36,357 nucleotides of DNA, from IMG/VR virus record IMGVR_UViG_3300031728_000002, positions 1 to 36,357 of that record; one strand, written 5' to 3'. The DNA comes from a virus. The position numbers and the translations under genes are program-made. This document shows positions 1-8,521 of the stretch, piece after piece. Every line of letters begins with the position of its first letter. Positions within the stretch are counted from its first letter, which is position 1. The notes under the pieces are model-generated. The model saw only the letters and a list, made by a program, of their open reading frames with translations, was not told where the DNA came from and did not search any database.

Positions 1-1724
1 AGGTTGAATTGAGTATTTGTAATATTGGTAGCGCTTATTTTGGTACATCTGGAGCTTATTATTTCTATGCTTATTATGTTGGTGCTTCTGTTTCTCTTGG
101 GTCTTCAGGTTGTTTACAAAAATCTTTATATTATAATTGTGTAATTATAAATGACCCATTTGCGTTAGCATCAAATCCTAATTCTGCTATTGGTATAGTG
201 GATTGTGGTAATGGAGCAGATATAATAGATTGTTTGGTTGTTCAAGCATATGCTTATTGGATGTATCTTGGAGCGGATACTTCTGCGAATGTATTGATAG
301 AAAAATGTATCTCTATTATAGGAGGTAATACATATGGAACAAATACATATCTGTTTTGTTATTATGCTAGAAGATGTGAAAATGTAACTATAAATAATTG
401 TGTTGGTATATCTGGAGATATACATTCTAATGCCAAGGTTTTGGTTATTAGAGATACTAATGATATTGTTGTGAAAGATATAATTGGAGCATCATCACAA
501 GATTATCAAAATCCTACTTTGACTACAAATGCTATTGCTTTGGAAAATGCTAAGGATGTTTATCTTCGTGGATGGAAAGTCTTAGGTCCACCAGGTTATA
601 GAGCTTTTTATTTTACTGATTGTGTTAGGGTAAATTTTAGATGTATTGGTATAATTGATAATCCTGATAATTTTAATAGTAAAAGCAGAGAATTATTTAC
701 TTTGGTTGGAAGTTGTTCAGATATAAATATTTCTAGAATTTGGGCTGAAGATACAAATTATGATTTTTTGACTTCTATTCCTACAACAGCTATAAGAACT
801 ACAATTCAAAATTGTAGTTATGATTATGATCAAACATTTGACATCTCTGGTGTTGATACTCTTATAAAAGGGTTACATGCAGGTTCGGCTAATCCAGGTG
901 GACCAGGTGGTATAAACGAAAATTATCCTGGTGATATTGGAATACAAATTCATGATGGATTTAAATCTGATACATATGGATTTATCGTATGTATATTAAT
1001 ACCACCATCTGATGATAATAATTATATAACTATAATTAGTGGTAATTCTTATTTTAATGGTGATGGTTCTTTGAATATGTCCAATGGAGATATAATAGAA
1101 GTAGAACAAAGTTATTTTTCAAAAGGCCATATTTCGTTTACCGGTAATATAACATCCATGTTAGGTTCAGGAGCTATTTCTTGGGGAACAGATGAATGGA
1201 CGGACGTTACAGTAGAATTTCAATACGACACAGGAAGCGGTTGGAGTGGAAGTTGGTTGAACGCAAGAACAGTGGGCAATTGGACCGGAATAAGTAGTAT
1301 TTCTGGTGGTGTTAAATTAAAATATAGATTTACAGCTACTGCTGATGTTGCAGATATGCGTATGTTTATCACAGAAACTACTACTAGTATTGCCACACAA
1401 GAAGCTAATTTGTATTCTATTGACCAGACATTGGTTGATTTGACAATAACAGTTGTTGATAAAAATCAAGACCCAATAAGTGGTGTTCAAACTGCTATTT
1501 TTAGACAAGATAATGGTAATCCGTTGATGAATGAAGATACTAATATATTAGGTGTTGCTACTGAAGAATTTGTGTATTCATCAGATGTTGCGATAATAAT
1601 TAGATGTAGAAAATCAGAAGATATAGATGATCCTAGATATAAGCCATTTAGTACTACTGGTACAATTAGGTCTACTGGTTTTGATTTAAAAGTGACAATG
1701 CAAGAAAGTCTTGTCCTGAATTAG
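1..1724 (+). CDS. Beta-helix tail fibre/spike protein, 5' partial
   Basis: The frame is open to the left edge, so this is probably the C-terminal part of a larger protein (about 570 residues visible). Residues 1-300 show the short alternating hydrophobic/Asn/Cys turns of a right-handed parallel beta-helix, the pectate-lyase-like fold of many phage tailspikes, with runs such as NVTINNCVGI and DIVVKDIIGAS. The last ~90 residues (LTITVVDKNQDPISGVQTAI onward) look like a small transthyretin/Ig-like beta-sandwich. By analogy with tailspikes it would bind or cleave a surface glycan, but I see no identifiable catalytic residues. It is followed after 11 bases by the next gene, with GGAG as ribosome binding site. 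A TTG at position 9 could serve as a start, but a start in mid-fold is unlikely. Confidence 0.7.
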   Translation, partial: VELSICNIGSAYFGTSGAYYFYAYYVGASVSLGSSGCLQKSLYYNCVIINDPFALASNPNSAIGIVDCGNGADIIDCLVVQAYAYWMYLGADTSANVLIEKCISIIGGNTYGTNTYLFCYYARRCENVTINNCVGISGDIHSNAKVLVIRDTNDIVVKDIIGASSQDYQNPTLTTNAIALENAKDVYLRGWKVLGPPGYRAFYFTDCVRVNFRCIGIIDNPDNFNSKSRELFTLVGSCSDINISRIWAEDTNYDFLTSIPTTAIRTTIQNCSYDYDQTFDISGVDTLIKGLHAGSANPGGPGGINENYPGDIGIQIHDGFKSDTYGFIVCILIPPSDDNNYITIISGNSYFNGDGSLNMSNGDIIEVEQSYFSKGHISFTGNITSMLGSGAISWGTDEWTDVTVEFQYDTGSGWSGSWLNARTVGNWTGISSISGGVKLKYRFTATADVADMRMFITETTTSIATQEANLYSIDQTLVDLTITVVDKNQDPISGVQTAIFRQDNGNPLMNEDTNILGVATEEFVYSSDVAIIIRCRKSEDIDDPRYKPFSTTGTIRSTGFDLKVTMQESLVLN

Positions 1725-1735
1725 GAGATATATAC

Positions 1736-4207
1736 ATGAGTAATACAATTTTATCAGGTGATTTAACAATTTATTATTTGTCTGAAAATAGAAGAAAACA
1801 GATTACATGGAGTGGTGGTAGTACTAAAGCAGATACACAGAAGATGATTGATGTTTATTCTGCGATGCAGGATTTATTTTCTTCTGCTCCTCAAATGGAT
1901 GATGGGGTTATTTTTTCAGCTGAAACACCTGGTGAATATACAATTGGTAAAATTGATGCTGCAGATGCTGAGCCATGGTTTATAGATTTGAGAACTATGC
2001 AGCATATAATAGGTGATTATGAGAATTTTACTGGATGTGCTTTAAAGACATCAGGATGGAAAAGAATAGTTGATAGTAATACTGGTATAGTTGTTGTTCC
2101 TGTTACAAATGCTAGTAATAATATAGTATTAGGTGATGTTGGAAATGCAATAACTCATACAGATGGAGATGCTGGTATATTATTAGATGTTGTTGTTCCA
2201 GGTGGTACAACAGATTATTTGTTTGTAAGACCTGATTCTAGCGCTGCTGCGAATAATTTTGACAGTAGTAGTGGAACTTTGACTTGTAATGCACATACAG
2301 CAACTCAATCGGCGGTTTCTGTTACAGGAGAGATGATTTGGGGAAATGTATATACGCAGGGTGGAATTTTATCTGATACTCATATTTACCTTTATCAAAA
2401 TGGTGAGCGTGTTACATCTTTTGACCAGACAAATCAAGATTGGTGGGAAGATGGTCATTTGGATAGAGCTATTCCTATAACAGATTATACTACAGATGAT
2501 TTTCCAGTTATAGATAGTGGTTATTTGACGGTTTATGCTAGATGTTACACGAGTGGATATTCATTTGTTGAAATTAGAATGAATACAACTTCAGGAGGTA
2601 ATGTTTCTGCTCCATTGTCTTCTAGCACAGATTCTAATAATTCTACTGGATATGCAAGTATTACTCTTTCTGGAGGGTCTGGTAATTGGAATATTGGAGA
2701 TGAAATTTCAGGAGATACATCAGGTGCAAGAGGTATAATAACTCTTGTTTCAGGTACTAATCCTACCCCAACGTTGCATTTTTATTATGTAGGAGACCCA
2801 TTTATAGCCTTTAATGGGTCTGAAGCAATTACAAATGAGGATGATACTGGTGCAGCAACTGGGTCTGGGTCTGTTGCTAATCAAGGTCCAGCATTAACCA
2901 CTTGGTTTGATGGAAATGTTTTACCAACAGTTGCTTTTACTGCGGTTACAGCCGATATTGATGATGATGGTTCAGATGAGCCATATAGTATAACATGGGA
3001 TTTAAACCAAGCAAGTTTAGCTCAATTTTATGAGTATATGAAATATGTATGTAGAAGAGGTTCCACATATAATTTGGATGATCTTGATGGTCAAGAGTAT
3101 ATTGGTGTCACATATAGAGTAAATTATACTGGAACAGTTACAGGTACTGTAGACGAAGGGGATTCAGTAACTGGAGTTACTTCTGGTGCTATTGGTGTAG
3201 TTCTATCTCATGATACAACTAATAAGGTTATACTTCTTAGAAATACAAGGGGTACTTTTATAGATGGAGAGCAAATTCAGGTTGATGCAGGTAATTATAT
3301 ACCAGCAAGTGGAACTACTGTTTCAACAATTACTCCTATTTCTGAATGTCCGTTTGGAACATTAGCTGGTGGTATTTTCTTTGGGTCTGTTGGGGTTTTA
3401 ATTTCTGATTATAAAAGTTCAGAAGAGAATTATTTTCAGCTAAAAGATTCAAATGGAGTAACTAGATCAAGGCCAACTTCTACATCTATGACTGTTTCGA
3501 ATGTTGCACCATATGATTGGGTTGGAGTTTACAGGTTGTTATCTCAAGGTGGAAATATAAACAAAACAGAGTATTCCGCTGCTGGAGGGGAAACATCTGG
3601 TGATAGTACATTAGATGTGAGTGGGTCTGTAACTGTTGATACTCCAGGGAAGACAGCTGGAGGAAGATTGGTTCTTATTGATGCTAGTGAAAATAATGCT
3701 GAATATATATTAAGATATTCTTCTTGGTCTGGTTCGCAATTTATTTTGGCAAATTTTGCTGATACAGCAGAAGCAGGAACCAATTCAACAACGATTGTTG
3801 CTGTTGGTGCATTTTCATCTTCTGAAGTTGGAGACCTGATTTATAATGTTACTAGAGACGAAGTATCTTATATATCAGAGGTTACAAGTAATGATGAAGT
3901 TCAACTTGACCAAAATTATCCAATAGTTGGACAGACTACTGGAGATTCATTTGAGGTTAACGCTGTTCCTATAACGGTTACATCTAGTGATTATATATTT
4001 GTTCCTATTATTTTAACGTTTGTCACATCTGGTACAACAGTAAGTGCTTCGATGGTTTTTGTTTCTCCTATTTATGGAAGAACAAGAGTTAGGAATACAT
4101 CTGGTGCATCAGTTAAAATTGAGCCATTTACATCAGAGGTAACGATTCCTGCTACTGGTGGTGAAACTGTTGCTGTTAGGAATCCTGATACGGTTTATAA
4201 TGGATAA
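1736..4207 (+). CDS. Large beta-rich virion structural protein with GxTSGAxG repeats
   Basis: 823 residues, starting at an ATG behind GGAGATATATAC. The N-terminal ~110 residues (from TILSGDLTIYYLSENRRKQ) look like a conserved virion module. The middle contains two copies of a short beta-turn motif, GDEISGDTSGARGIITL near residue 320 and GDSVTGVTSGAIGVVL near residue 473. This type of repeat is common in structural proteins of large phages. The C-terminus is beta-rich, with no signal peptide or membrane segment. Its place after a fibre-like gene and before small coiled-coil genes suggests an adhesin, fibre or neck component. I cannot assign a precise role; the structural class is inferred from composition and context. 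Confidence 0.6.
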   Translation: MSNTILSGDLTIYYLSENRRKQITWSGGSTKADTQKMIDVYSAMQDLFSSAPQMDDGVIFSAETPGEYTIGKIDAADAEPWFIDLRTMQHIIGDYENFTGCALKTSGWKRIVDSNTGIVVVPVTNASNNIVLGDVGNAITHTDGDAGILLDVVVPGGTTDYLFVRPDSSAAANNFDSSSGTLTCNAHTATQSAVSVTGEMIWGNVYTQGGILSDTHIYLYQNGERVTSFDQTNQDWWEDGHLDRAIPITDYTTDDFPVIDSGYLTVYARCYTSGYSFVEIRMNTTSGGNVSAPLSSSTDSNNSTGYASITLSGGSGNWNIGDEISGDTSGARGIITLVSGTNPTPTLHFYYVGDPFIAFNGSEAITNEDDTGAATGSGSVANQGPALTTWFDGNVLPTVAFTAVTADIDDDGSDEPYSITWDLNQASLAQFYEYMKYVCRRGSTYNLDDLDGQEYIGVTYRVNYTGTVTGTVDEGDSVTGVTSGAIGVVLSHDTTNKVILLRNTRGTFIDGEQIQVDAGNYIPASGTTVSTITPISECPFGTLAGGIFFGSVGVLISDYKSSEENYFQLKDSNGVTRSRPTSTSMTVSNVAPYDWVGVYRLLSQGGNINKTEYSAAGGETSGDSTLDVSGSVTVDTPGKTAGGRLVLIDASENNAEYILRYSSWSGSQFILANFADTAEAGTNSTTIVAVGAFSSSEVGDLIYNVTRDEVSYISEVTSNDEVQLDQNYPIVGQTTGDSFEVNAVPITVTSSDYIFVPIILTFVTSGTTVSASMVFVSPIYGRTRVRNTSGASVKIEPFTSEVTIPATGGETVAVRNPDTVYNG

Positions 4208-4484
4208 AAATATAAATATTGTAGAGATAAAAAGAGTTGCATCTGTTTTGTCATGTCTAGAAAATGATTTTTTAGAGTTGGAAAAGGTAAAACATCATTT
4301 ATCTAGACGAAGAGATAATTTAAATCGTCTTTTGAATGGTAGTGAATATGACAAAACTGCATTAAAATCTCAACTTGAAATGATTCCGGTTGAGGAACGA
4401 AAAGTTGATGATTTGATGTGTGAGAACAGAAGGAAAATGACGATATATAGTAATGCAATGAAAAGATTGACATCTATAGTATAG
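4200..4484 (+). CDS. Small coiled-coil protein, unknown function
   Basis: 94 residues from the ATG at 4200, which overlaps the end of the previous gene by 8 bases. A longer upstream reading would start at 4158 inside that gene and is less likely. The sequence is charged and helical, with heptad-like spacing of Leu/Val (VASVLSCLENDFLELEKVKH), so a coiled coil is likely. It has no membrane segment or known motif. The overlap suggests translational coupling to the upstream structural gene. It could be an assembly chaperone or a minor virion component; the function is unknown. Confidence 0.55.
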   Translation: MDKNINIVEIKRVASVLSCLENDFLELEKVKHHLSRRRDNLNRLLNGSEYDKTALKSQLEMIPVEERKVDDLMCENRRKMTIYSNAMKRLTSIV

Positions 4485-4486
4485 TT

Positions 4487-4873
4487 ATGAGAATAAAAAT
4501 AAAAAATAAAGATAAGGATGAGAATATTAGAAAAAAATTAAGAGCTTCTAATATTGATAAAACTGATACTATTGAACAAAGTATAGAAGAGGTTAGATCT
4601 CTTAAAAAAGAACGTTTGAAATATATTGAAATGCGTGAAGCGTGTTCTATACAGTATGAATATATTGACCAGATTTATTATGATGGAGAAATAGATGAGG
4701 ATAATAGAGATGATATAATGGATAAGATTGAAGTAAATAAAGAGCGATTTGAGAATTTAATTGAATCTTATGATTTGTTGATAGAAACTAGTGAGGATAT
4801 ATTAAAAAGTTTGACTGGAAGTAATTCTTTAACTGGAAAGATAAAAGATAATGGCAAGGTAAGCAAAAAATAA
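4487..4873 (+). CDS. Charged helical protein, unknown function
   Basis: 128 residues, rich in Lys, Glu, Asp and Ile, with a basic N-terminus (MRIKIKNKDKDENIRKK) and a long predicted helix over residues 30-110. It starts two bases after the previous stop, and its own TAA overlaps the next ATG (TAATG). No recognisable domain is visible. Such small highly charged coiled-coil proteins in tail operons are often assembly factors or minor structural proteins, but nothing here lets me choose. Confidence 0.55.
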   Translation: MRIKIKNKDKDENIRKKLRASNIDKTDTIEQSIEEVRSLKKERLKYIEMREACSIQYEYIDQIYYDGEIDEDNRDDIMDKIEVNKERFENLIESYDLLIETSEDILKSLTGSNSLTGKIKDNGKVSKK

Positions 4874-5493
4874 TGTCTTATTATGTAGATTGGCATAATC
4901 ATTTGATTCATATTTTGGCTCCTCAAGTTGAGGTTATTGTGCAAGATTTGTATGATTTTCTTAGTGATATTATGCAGTCTCCTGTTGGTATGAATTATGA
5001 TGAAATATGTTTTGCTACTGGGAAAGATTTATTGGATGAAGATATTACTACTGGTATAACATTGACTTTGTATTCTCCATGGCAATTGAGATTTTGGGAT
5101 GGTGCTTATGTTGCTGTAATTAAGGGTGGAAATCTTACTGGTGGATTAGATGGTGACCCTATTGCATATACTCCTAATATTCAGGTTATGGTTATTCAGG
5201 CTGTTTCTTCGACGATAGTACAAACAGGAGGTACGGCACTTACTCAGGATGAACATGATAAGTTGATGACGGGTCTTGATGAGAGTATTCCGGAAGGTGT
5301 TTGGAATGATACATCTCTTGGTGAATATCTAACAAAAGTTTTAAATATAGAGGAGGGTGATTGGCGAATAATAAATAATCAGATGATTTTTTTTGAAACA
5401 GACGGTGTTACAGAGGTAGTAAGATTTGATTTGTTTGATGAAAATGGAAATCCATCGATGGAATCAGTATATTATAGAAAGCGTGTAACATAG
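4873..5493 (+). CDS. Putative virion/fibre-associated protein
   Basis: 206 residues starting at an ATG that shares a base with the preceding stop. The N-terminal half has the pattern of a small family often found beside phage fibre and neck genes: a short beta hairpin, a helix with LYDFLSDI, a segment TLYSPWQLRFWDGAYVAVIK, then GxNxTGGL...NIQVMVIQAVSSTIV. The middle carries LTQDEHDKLM, resembling the trimeric coiled-coil stalk that follows this domain in fibre-proximal proteins. The C-terminal 60 residues are beta-rich. The assignment as virion-associated is from the family pattern and context, not from a decisive motif. Confidence 0.5.
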   Translation: MSYYVDWHNHLIHILAPQVEVIVQDLYDFLSDIMQSPVGMNYDEICFATGKDLLDEDITTGITLTLYSPWQLRFWDGAYVAVIKGGNLTGGLDGDPIAYTPNIQVMVIQAVSSTIVQTGGTALTQDEHDKLMTGLDESIPEGVWNDTSLGEYLTKVLNIEEGDWRIINNQMIFFETDGVTEVVRFDLFDENGNPSMESVYYRKRVT

Positions 5494-5585
5494 TTTTTGG
5501 ACATGGTAATTTTGAAATTGTAGTATATTTGTATATGTAGTATTTTGTATATGTTTGTAATATATTTAAAAATCAGGAGAATATC
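5494..5585 (+). promoter_or_regulatory. AT-rich intergenic gap with tandem imperfect repeat; possible promoter
   Basis: This 92-base gap is one of the longest between + strand genes. It holds two nearly identical units, TGTAGTATATTTGTATATG (5519-5537) and TGTAGTATTTTGTATATG (5536-5553), followed by TATATTTAAAA and a GGAG ribosome binding site for the next gene. The repeats could be a phage promoter or activator site for the membrane-protein genes that follow. I see no convincing -35 element, so the promoter call is weak. Confidence 0.3.
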
Positions 5586-5915
5586 ATGACTAAAACTTTT
5601 GAAACTGTAATCTTTGTTGACCCAGTAATTTTGATTGTATCTGTATTTATTTTAACGGTTGTTAGTATTTCTACTTTAGTAATTGTTTATAAAATATATA
5701 AGATGCATGATGTTAGGAATTCTGATGGCTCTTATGCCTGGATGGTACCTACTAATTTTTTTGATATTCAAAAGCAAATTACTGATAGCCAAAATAATAT
5801 GGTTGTTTTAATTAAAGAAATGAATGAGCAACAGAGTCAGATTTGTGAAATTTTAAGTAATTTAGTTAGTGAAACGTCATCTTGGAGAGAACAAAAAGAT
5901 GTCGAAAAAGAGTGA
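5586..5915 (+). CDS. Small membrane-anchored protein with one N-terminal TM segment
   Basis: 109 residues, starting behind CAGGAGAATATC. Residues ~11-36 (DPVILIVSVFILTVVSISTL) form one strong transmembrane helix. The remaining ~70 residues are polar and probably helical (DIQKQITDSQNNMVVLIKEM). The topology would be a short N-terminus, one TM helix and a soluble coiled-coil tail. It overlaps the next gene, which also encodes a single-TM coiled-coil protein in the opposite topology, so the two may act as a pair. Holin-like, spanin-like or superinfection-exclusion roles are possible, but no family motif identifies it. Confidence 0.6.
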   Translation: MTKTFETVIFVDPVILIVSVFILTVVSISTLVIVYKIYKMHDVRNSDGSYAWMVPTNFFDIQKQITDSQNNMVVLIKEMNEQQSQICEILSNLVSETSSWREQKDVEKE

Positions 5916-6453
5916 TGAATATGATATTCGATATTTAGGAACTCTATATGAGGATTTATCAGAAGTTACTAAACGTCAAACTATTACTCTTCAGTCATTA
6001 GAGAGAATTGCTATAGAGACACAGACTTTTCTAGAAGCACAAGGAGAGAAGGTTGATGATAATAAGAAAACGATAAAAGATCATGATGTTAGAATAAGAA
6101 GTGTTGAGAGAAAACAGGATTTGTGTAATGCATCAGATGATATTAGTGGAATAAAGAAACAGTTGAATCGTCTTATAGTTTTTAAAGATATGATTTTGTC
6201 TAAAACAAATGAAGATAGTGGAGTCTTAGATATTCATGCATTGAGGATGAAGAAAGCTGTTGATGATGCGATGCTTAATCAAATACCTGTTAAGCTTTTG
6301 TTGATAAAAATGTTACCTTGGATGATTCTTGTTTTTGTAGTAGGTATTGTATTAGCTACTATTATTACTACTAAAATGTTTTATGATGATAAAATTATTG
6401 TTCCTAATCCGCCAATTTCGCCAATAGAAACAGAAACGAACTCGAGTTCGTGA
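5899..6453 (+). CDS. Coiled-coil protein with C-terminal TM anchor
   Basis: 184 residues from the ATG at 5899, which has GGAG ten bases upstream; a longer reading from 5869 lacks such a site. Residues 1-130 are helical and polar (TKRQTITLQSLERIAIETQT, then KDHDVRIRSVERKQDL). Residues ~132-160 (MLPWMILVFVVGIVLATIIT) are a clear TM helix, and the tail is short and Pro/Ser/Thr-rich. A coiled coil with a C-terminal membrane anchor resembles XhlA-type lysis accessory proteins, though it is longer. The last codons and the TGA lie in a 16-bp palindrome (6436-6451). It overlaps the preceding membrane protein by 17 bases. Confidence 0.6.
   Translation: MSKKSDEYDIRYLGTLYEDLSEVTKRQTITLQSLERIAIETQTFLEAQGEKVDDNKKTIKDHDVRIRSVERKQDLCNASDDISGIKKQLNRLIVFKDMILSKTNEDSGVLDIHALRMKKAVDDAMLNQIPVKLLLIKMLPWMILVFVVGIVLATIITTKMFYDDKIIVPNPPISPIETETNSSS
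6436..6451. promoter_or_regulatory. 16-bp palindrome ACGAACTCGAGTTCGT, copy 1
   Basis: This is a perfect inverted repeat at the end of the preceding gene; its last base starts the TGA stop codon. The ribosome binding site AAAGGAG of the next reading frame starts 6 bases downstream. It is one of five copies of the core CGAACTCGAGTTCG in the window. The form GAAC-N4-GTTC matches LexA (SOS) boxes of Gram-positive type. As RNA it could form a 6-bp stem with a UCGA loop. Confidence 0.85.
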
Positions 6454-6465
6454 GTCAAAGGAGAA

Positions 6466-6710
6466 TTGATAGAAAAAACAAATATTGATTCAAAATTAAA
6501 AATATCATGGAATAAAATTTTTAAACAATTAAGTGATACTTCTGAACTTGATACTGTTATTTTCATTTTTCAAAGTCTATTTTGAGAGCTGGAATTAATA
6601 ATAAAGAATTAGAAGAAAAAAGGAAGGAATTTAGAAAAGTTGCTGATGAATTAACAGAAATAATGCATGATATTGTTTATGGATATTTAGAGAAAAGATC
6701 TAATATATGA
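6466..6710 (+). pseudogene. Small helical protein gene with a frame break at 6580-6585
   Basis: Reading from TTG 6466, behind AAAGG, gives 39 codons ending in TGA at 6583-6585. In the -1 frame an open frame runs from 6582 to a TGA at 6708-6710 (RAGINNKELEEKRKEFRKVA and on). One extra T in the TTTT run at 6580-6583 would join them into one ~81-residue helical protein, so the gene looks like a single one split by a one-base deletion. Alternatively it is two coupled genes (TTG overlapping TGA as TTGA), or a recoded one. The site is not a canonical slippery heptamer. The stop at 6708-6710 overlaps the next ATG, as in intact neighbours. The function is unknown. Confidence 0.4.
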
Positions 6711-6877
6711 ATAGGATTGTTACAAGAGGATTAGGTCCAACGCAATTATTGATTACTCGAGGTTATGGGTTTACTGGTGCAATAGTAAAAATTTATAGAG
6801 AAGTTTTAAGATTAGTGTCAAAAGTTACTACTAGATTGGGATTAGTATCACAATGTCAGAAGAAAAATTGTGTTTAG
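6707..6877 (+). CDS. Small conserved phage protein of the ITRGYG type
   Basis: 56 residues starting at an ATG that overlaps the preceding TGA (ATGA). The N-terminus MNRIVTRGLG followed by LLITRGYG is a pattern I recognise from very short proteins encoded inside structural operons of many tailed phages, usually next to Ig-like and neck proteins. The rest is short, and the C-terminus ends in a Lys/Cys stretch. The function is not known to me. It overlaps the next small gene by 25 bases. The intact start/stop couplings support that it is a real gene in spite of its size. Confidence 0.55.
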   Translation: MNRIVTRGLGPTQLLITRGYGFTGAIVKIYREVLRLVSKVTTRLGLVSQCQKKNCV

Positions 6878-7029
6878 TATCAGAAATTACTAAAGAAGTA
6901 GATTTGACATCTAATCTTAACATATCTGTTAATATTGTATCAAATATAGGATTGGTGATAGAGGAGGTTTCTATGATATCTCCAGGATTGATTTTGACAT
7001 CAGCATTTCATTTAGAGGAGTGCACATAA
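6853..7029 (+). CDS. Small hypothetical protein
   Basis: 58 residues from ATG 6853 to TAA 7027-7029. The sequence alternates polar and beta-branched residues (LTSNLNISVNIVSNIGLVIE), suggesting a small beta-rich protein. It has no signal or TM segment. It overlaps the preceding 56-residue gene by 25 bases, and its TAA overlaps the next ATG (TAATG). I do not recognise a family. Its place between the ITRGYG-type protein and an Ig-like protein suggests a minor structural or assembly role. Confidence 0.5.
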   Translation: MSEEKLCLVSEITKEVDLTSNLNISVNIVSNIGLVIEEVSMISPGLILTSAFHLEECT

Positions 7030-7346
7030 TGGCTACAGTTTGTTCTAATTGTGATCTTGATGGTAAATATTATATAGGAGATATAGGTACTGAGATAATT
7101 GTAGATACTTGTGTTGATTTAGTTGAAGCTGGAGCTACAGTTACAAATTTGATTGTTGAAAAGCCAGATAGGACAGTTGAAATATGGGTTGGTTCTATTT
7201 ATGGAACAACAAGTATTAAATATGTTGTTCAGGTTGGTGATTTTGACCAGGCAGGTCCATATAGAATTCAAGCATATGTTGAGATGCCTGGTTGGACTGG
7301 TAGGGGTAATACAGCAACATTCCAAGTAACGGATTTGTTTGGTTAG
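7029..7346 (+). CDS. Short Ig-like beta-sandwich structural protein
   Basis: 105 residues from ATG 7029, with GAGGAG upstream (7014-7019); a GTG at 7020 overlaps that site and is less likely. The chain reads as a single beta-sandwich: YIGDIGTEIIVDTCVDL, then TNLIVEKPDRTVEIW, then YVVQVGDFDQAGPYRIQAYV, then ATFQVTDLF. This resembles the small Ig-like or BppU-N-type domains often encoded near phage neck and baseplate genes. It probably decorates the virion or joins fibre parts. The exact position is unknown. Confidence 0.55.
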   Translation: MATVCSNCDLDGKYYIGDIGTEIIVDTCVDLVEAGATVTNLIVEKPDRTVEIWVGSIYGTTSIKYVVQVGDFDQAGPYRIQAYVEMPGWTGRGNTATFQVTDLFG

Positions 7347-7348
7347 TT

Positions 7349-8200
7349 TTGAGACGAATAAGAAAATATAAATGTACTAATGGGCCATCTACGTTGTGTC
7401 AGTTTTCATTAAGTAGTAAGACAATAAAATTAATGAAAGAAATTGAGAATGAATGGCCTAAAAGATTAAAGGAATCTCGTTTCTTTTTTTTACTAGATGT
7501 AGCAAATTTTTTAGTAGAGGAAGTTAAAAAGGCGAATGTATCAATTAGTATTGACGGAAAAGATAAATTATATGCAGAAGATTTGAGAATAGGGATAGTA
7601 GATAGTGAAGAAGAAAATGATGTAATTGCTATTTATTTAGATGGTGAAAATGCAGAAGTAACAGAAGAATATGCTACAAAAACAGTATTATATTTTAATT
7701 CACATAATGGTTCACCTGAATGGATATCTGTATTAAATAGATATGGTCCTTGGCCATCAAATATGGTTCCTATTGAAGTTAATTCGACACATGCTAGAAT
7801 TGTTTCGAGATTGGCAAGAAAAGATGAAATTTTAGCATTACAAGAGAGAATATTTAAGAATAGAGGTAAGATTGAATTGGATTTTTTACGGTCAGGAATT
7901 CCAAATGTTGATATTGGTGAAACAACAAATGGAATAGGGCTTAAAGTTCATGAAGATTTGGGATATAATGTACTTAGAAAGGAATTTGGGTTTGATGGTG
8001 AAAAAGGAAGAGCGCATTGGAGGCCAGCTTTTAATAAAACAAAAGAATATGCTATGAAGTGCATGGAAAAGGTTGTAGAATATATACAGACTGGTGATAA
8101 AAATATATTTAATTTATCATTAAAAGCTGATAGAATTAATTCGTCTGTAGTTAAATCAGGAGAGGGTTTTGCAAAAGAACTAGCTCCTTTTTTGAAATAA
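7349..8200 (+). CDS. Putative neck / tail-completion type protein
   Basis: 283 residues starting at TTG 7349, two bases after the previous stop; a later in-frame ATG near residue 29 (MKEIENEWPKRLKES) is an alternative. The N-terminal helical part has a lysine-rich segment LVEEVKKANVSISIDGK, and a middle beta part ends in LYFNSHNGSPEWISVL. The C-terminal part (GRAHWRPAFNKTKEYAMKCM) has the shape of HK97-gp10/minor-tail 'virion morphogenesis' proteins, which bear a conserved AHWRPAF-like element and a terminal helix. Placed just before the terminator candidate and sheath, a role at the head-tail joint is plausible. This is inferred from context. Confidence 0.5.
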   Translation: MRRIRKYKCTNGPSTLCQFSLSSKTIKLMKEIENEWPKRLKESRFFFLLDVANFLVEEVKKANVSISIDGKDKLYAEDLRIGIVDSEEENDVIAIYLDGENAEVTEEYATKTVLYFNSHNGSPEWISVLNRYGPWPSNMVPIEVNSTHARIVSRLARKDEILALQERIFKNRGKIELDFLRSGIPNVDIGETTNGIGLKVHEDLGYNVLRKEFGFDGEKGRAHWRPAFNKTKEYAMKCMEKVVEYIQTGDKNIFNLSLKADRINSSVVKSGEGFAKELAPFLK

Positions 8201-8217
8201 GAGTTGAGAGGTGAAAG

Positions 8218-8514
8218 ATGACAAAATCGGTTGATATAAATCCTAATAATGTTGATAAGAATAGTAGTAAGGTTAGTAGGTTAGATGATTTGAATATTAC
8301 TTTGATGGGAGTAGAGAATGATTTGATGGGTAGAGCTTTGGATAGAAGTAGAGATGAAGTAGAAAGAGCATATGATTTTATAAATAAAGCTGCAGAGAAT
8401 GATGTGATAGAAATAGATTGTGATGGTTGTGATGATGAATCTAATAATGTACAATCATCCAGTGATGAAGATAAAGATAAGAATAATGAGCCTGTTAAAG
8501 AGCCATCTGATTAA
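8218..8514 (+). CDS. Small acidic protein, unknown function
   Basis: 98 residues, starting at an ATG behind GAGAGGTGAAAG. It is strongly acidic, with a helical middle (LMGRALDRSRDEVERAYDFI) and a disordered Asp/Glu/Ser tail with two cysteines (DCDGCDD). Nothing resembles a known enzyme. A disordered acidic tail is common in phage assembly chaperones and in head-tail joining factors. It is followed by a 34-base gap that contains palindrome copy 2. Confidence 0.5.
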   Translation: MTKSVDINPNNVDKNSSKVSRLDDLNITLMGVENDLMGRALDRSRDEVERAYDFINKAAENDVIEIDCDGCDDESNNVQSSSDEDKDKNNEPVKEPSD

Positions 8515-8521
8515 TTTTTTG

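Noticed and set aside
6756-6761. CTCGAG without the flanking palindrome arms (also at 25235-25240)
   Set aside because: Only the 6-bp centre is present; the GAAC/GTTC arms are missing, so these are not counted as copies of the 16-bp element.
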